Source: Anaerolineaceae bacterium UBA6105 (GTDB lineage Bacteria > Chloroflexota > Anaerolineae > Anaerolineales > Anaerolineaceae). From it: a DNA stretch of 7,069 nt. This document shows positions 6,451 to 7,069 of this stretch, piece by piece. The notes below the pieces were generated by a model. That model ran no database searches, was not told the origin of the DNA, and saw only the letters and a list, made by a program, of their open reading frames with translations. The stretch lies in the NCBI GenBank assembly GCA_002423495.1, contig DIWN01000070.1:63762-70830 (forward strand). Direction: 5' to 3'. Position numbers and translations under genes: made by a program. The stretch's first letter is position 1. The number at the start of each line of letters is the position of its first letter.

Positions 6451-6460
6451 CACTCATCAC

Positions 6461-6489
6461 GTCAGGTTCAAGTGAAGAACCTGACCTAC
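6461..6489 (-). repeat. hairpin repeat copy B (inverted)
   Basis: GTCAGGTTC (6461-6469) pairs perfectly with GAACCTGAC (6477-6485) around a 7-nt loop, and CTAC follows. Read on the minus strand it begins GTAGGTCAGGTT, as copies A and C do on the plus strand. AACCTGACCTAC at 6478-6489 is therefore an exact 12-bp inverted match to 6381-6392 of copy A. Confidence 0.85.
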
Positions 6490-6521
6490 ACAAATTTCCT
6501 TTATAGAAAAAGCATGAAAAA

Positions 6522-6626
6522 CAAGCCTCCGCGTAGGTCAGGTTACGAAGCCTGCCCCGTGTCTTTGTGCGGGGTTCAACCTGATATCACAAACCTCAGC
6601 ATGACTCTTCTTATTGATTTAACAAG
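6522..6626 (+). repeat. hairpin repeat copy C (expanded loop)
   Basis: This copy shares CAAGCC, then GCGTAGGTCAGGTT (6531-6544), AACCTGATATCACAAACCTC (6578-6597), GCATGA and a diverged tail ending CAAG with copy A. TCAGGTT (6538-6544) pairs with AACCTGA (6578-6584). The loop is about 20 nt longer than in copy A and holds a second G/C stem, CCCCG (6555-6559) / CGGGG (6570-6574). In the ungapped 28-nt tail alignment I count 7 mismatches against copy A. Confidence 0.85.
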
Positions 6627-6674
6627 TGTTTATCTTCCTCATAAAAAGGCTACAAAAATGACTTTGGTTAACAC

Positions 6675-6705
6675 AAAACCGCTCAGATTTCACTGAGCGG
6701 TTTTT
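6675..6705. terminator. bidirectional intrinsic terminator between ligA and ssrA
   Basis: CCGCTCAG (6679-6686) pairs perfectly with CTGAGCGG (6693-6700) around a 6-nt loop. AAAA precedes the stem and TTTTT (6701-6705) follows, so both strands see a G/C stem followed by a U-tract. On the minus strand it begins 4 nt after the tmRNA discriminator base and is the natural ssrA terminator. On the plus strand it would stop ligA transcripts before they run antisense to ssrA. Confidence 0.92.
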
Positions 6706-6708
6706 AGG

Positions 6709-7069
6709 TGGAGATGGCGGGAATCGAACCCGCGTCCGAAAGATTAGACCCTCGGATCTCTACGAGCATAGTCAGTTGTTCAGGTTCGTCCGTCTGCAGA
6801 TCAACTGACCGAACTGCATCCAGACTATCCGCTTGGACCCGAAAGTCCTCTTAGCTGAACCTCACGGCGCGATCCAGAGCATCCTGACTTTTATGACGCC
6901 TTTACTGGTCCCGATCAGGCAAACGGTCCCAGGAGACGTGACCTCGTCTAAGGAGGTCAGCTTCCAATCAATTAGCTTATGCAGCTAAAGGAAGGGTTGC
7001 GTAACTTGTGCGATTGGCACTTGTTTTTTTGTACTGATTTTACGAGGTCGGTACCTCTCGGCTCGCAAT
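6709..7069 (-). ncRNA. ssrA: transfer-messenger RNA (tmRNA), 5' end cut by window edge
   Basis: tmRNA frees stalled ribosomes by acting as an alanyl-tRNA and then as an mRNA for a degradation tag, together with SmpB. On the minus strand the 3' end shows a T-arm GCGGG-TTCGATT-CCCGC, an acceptor strand ATCTCC and discriminator A at 6709. It is followed by CC then T, so CCA is not completely encoded. Upstream lie a pseudoknot-rich region (for example the 6-bp hairpin at 6940-6958), the tag frame at 6977-7018, and the conserved GCGAGCCGAG...CTCGTAAAA segment of the first pseudoknot near the right edge. The 5' acceptor half and D-like arm, probably some tens of nucleotides, lie beyond 7069. This is the one-piece form as far as can be seen. 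It converges with ligA and ends at the terminator at 6675-6705. Confidence 0.97.
6977..7018 (-). other. tmRNA tag reading frame (ANRTSYATLPLAA)
   Basis: Minus-strand codons from GCC (7016-7018) read A-N-R-T-S-Y-A-T-L-P-L-A-A and then TAA (6977-6979), with a second in-frame TGA soon after. The tract before the resume codon (ACAAGT then GCC) resembles the usual tmRNA resume context. The C-terminal L-A-A is the ClpXP-type degron seen in most bacteria. The first Ala would be added to the Ala carried by the tmRNA itself. Confidence 0.85.

Larger units (their letters stand above)
6305..6674. other. repeat-rich non-coding stretch between ligA and ssrA
   Basis: No gene is supported here. The stretch holds three related hairpin repeats (6366-6450, 6461-6489 inverted, 6522-6626) plus a possible relic at 6338-6353. 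The A/T-rich remainder shows nothing else. An open frame at 6472-6696 runs across the repeats and the terminator and has no protein-like features. Confidence 0.8.

Noticed and set aside
6366..6626. Repeats after ligA considered as a CRISPR array.
   Set aside because: There are only three copies, one inverted, with unequal spacing, variable loops and homology that extends into the would-be spacers. No cas genes are present.
6472..6696. 74-codon plus-strand open frame after ligA.
   Set aside because: It runs across hairpin repeats B and C and into the terminator stem, its composition is not protein-like, and no Shine-Dalgarno precedes its start.

Overview
This window looks like ordinary chromosomal backbone from a free-living bacterium with roughly balanced GC. 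It holds NAD-dependent DNA ligase, tmRNA, two tRNA genes and a tight run of five housekeeping-type genes. No phage, plasmid, transposase or CRISPR signature is visible. The lineage cannot be proved from sequence alone. Chloroflexota (Anaerolineae-like) is my best guess, from the split radical SAM/DUF2344 pair, tRNA genes without an encoded CCA, GTG and TTG starts with weak Shine-Dalgarno sequences, and families of intergenic hairpin repeats. Some Firmicutes-like lineages share parts of this picture.

Layout. A tRNA-Val(UAC) gene on the minus strand (51-124) diverges from a five-gene plus-strand operon across a 24-bp gap that carries a nearly symmetric -10 element. The operon encodes a fumarylacetoacetate-hydrolase-family enzyme (149-913), a DUF503/YlxP-like protein (917-1201), a B12-binding-like radical SAM protein (1211-3073), its DUF2344 partner (3070-3714) and a zinc-type HIT protein (3714-4118). 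The genes are separated by 3 and 9 nt, or overlap by 4 and 1 nt, so co-transcription and translational coupling are likely. A tRNA-Arg(CCG) gene with an extended -10 promoter follows, then ligA (4283-6304), with no terminator visible between them. The 400-bp stretch between ligA and the convergent ssrA holds three related hairpin repeats and a bidirectional intrinsic terminator. ssrA (tmRNA, minus strand) runs off the right edge, so its 5' end is missing. The readable tag is ANRTSYATLPLAA.

How the genes work together. LigA seals nicks in DNA replication and repair, tmRNA rescues stalled ribosomes, and the tRNAs serve translation. The operon is less well understood. The radical SAM protein and DUF2344 are a recognised but functionally uncharacterised pair, and from memory both this pair and DUF503 tend to sit near ribosome or RNA-maturation genes in other bacteria. 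A role in RNA or ribosome maturation is therefore possible but is inference. I see no clearly new system. The best leads are the uncharacterised radical SAM module, the mobile-looking hairpin repeats and the divergent tRNA/operon promoter.
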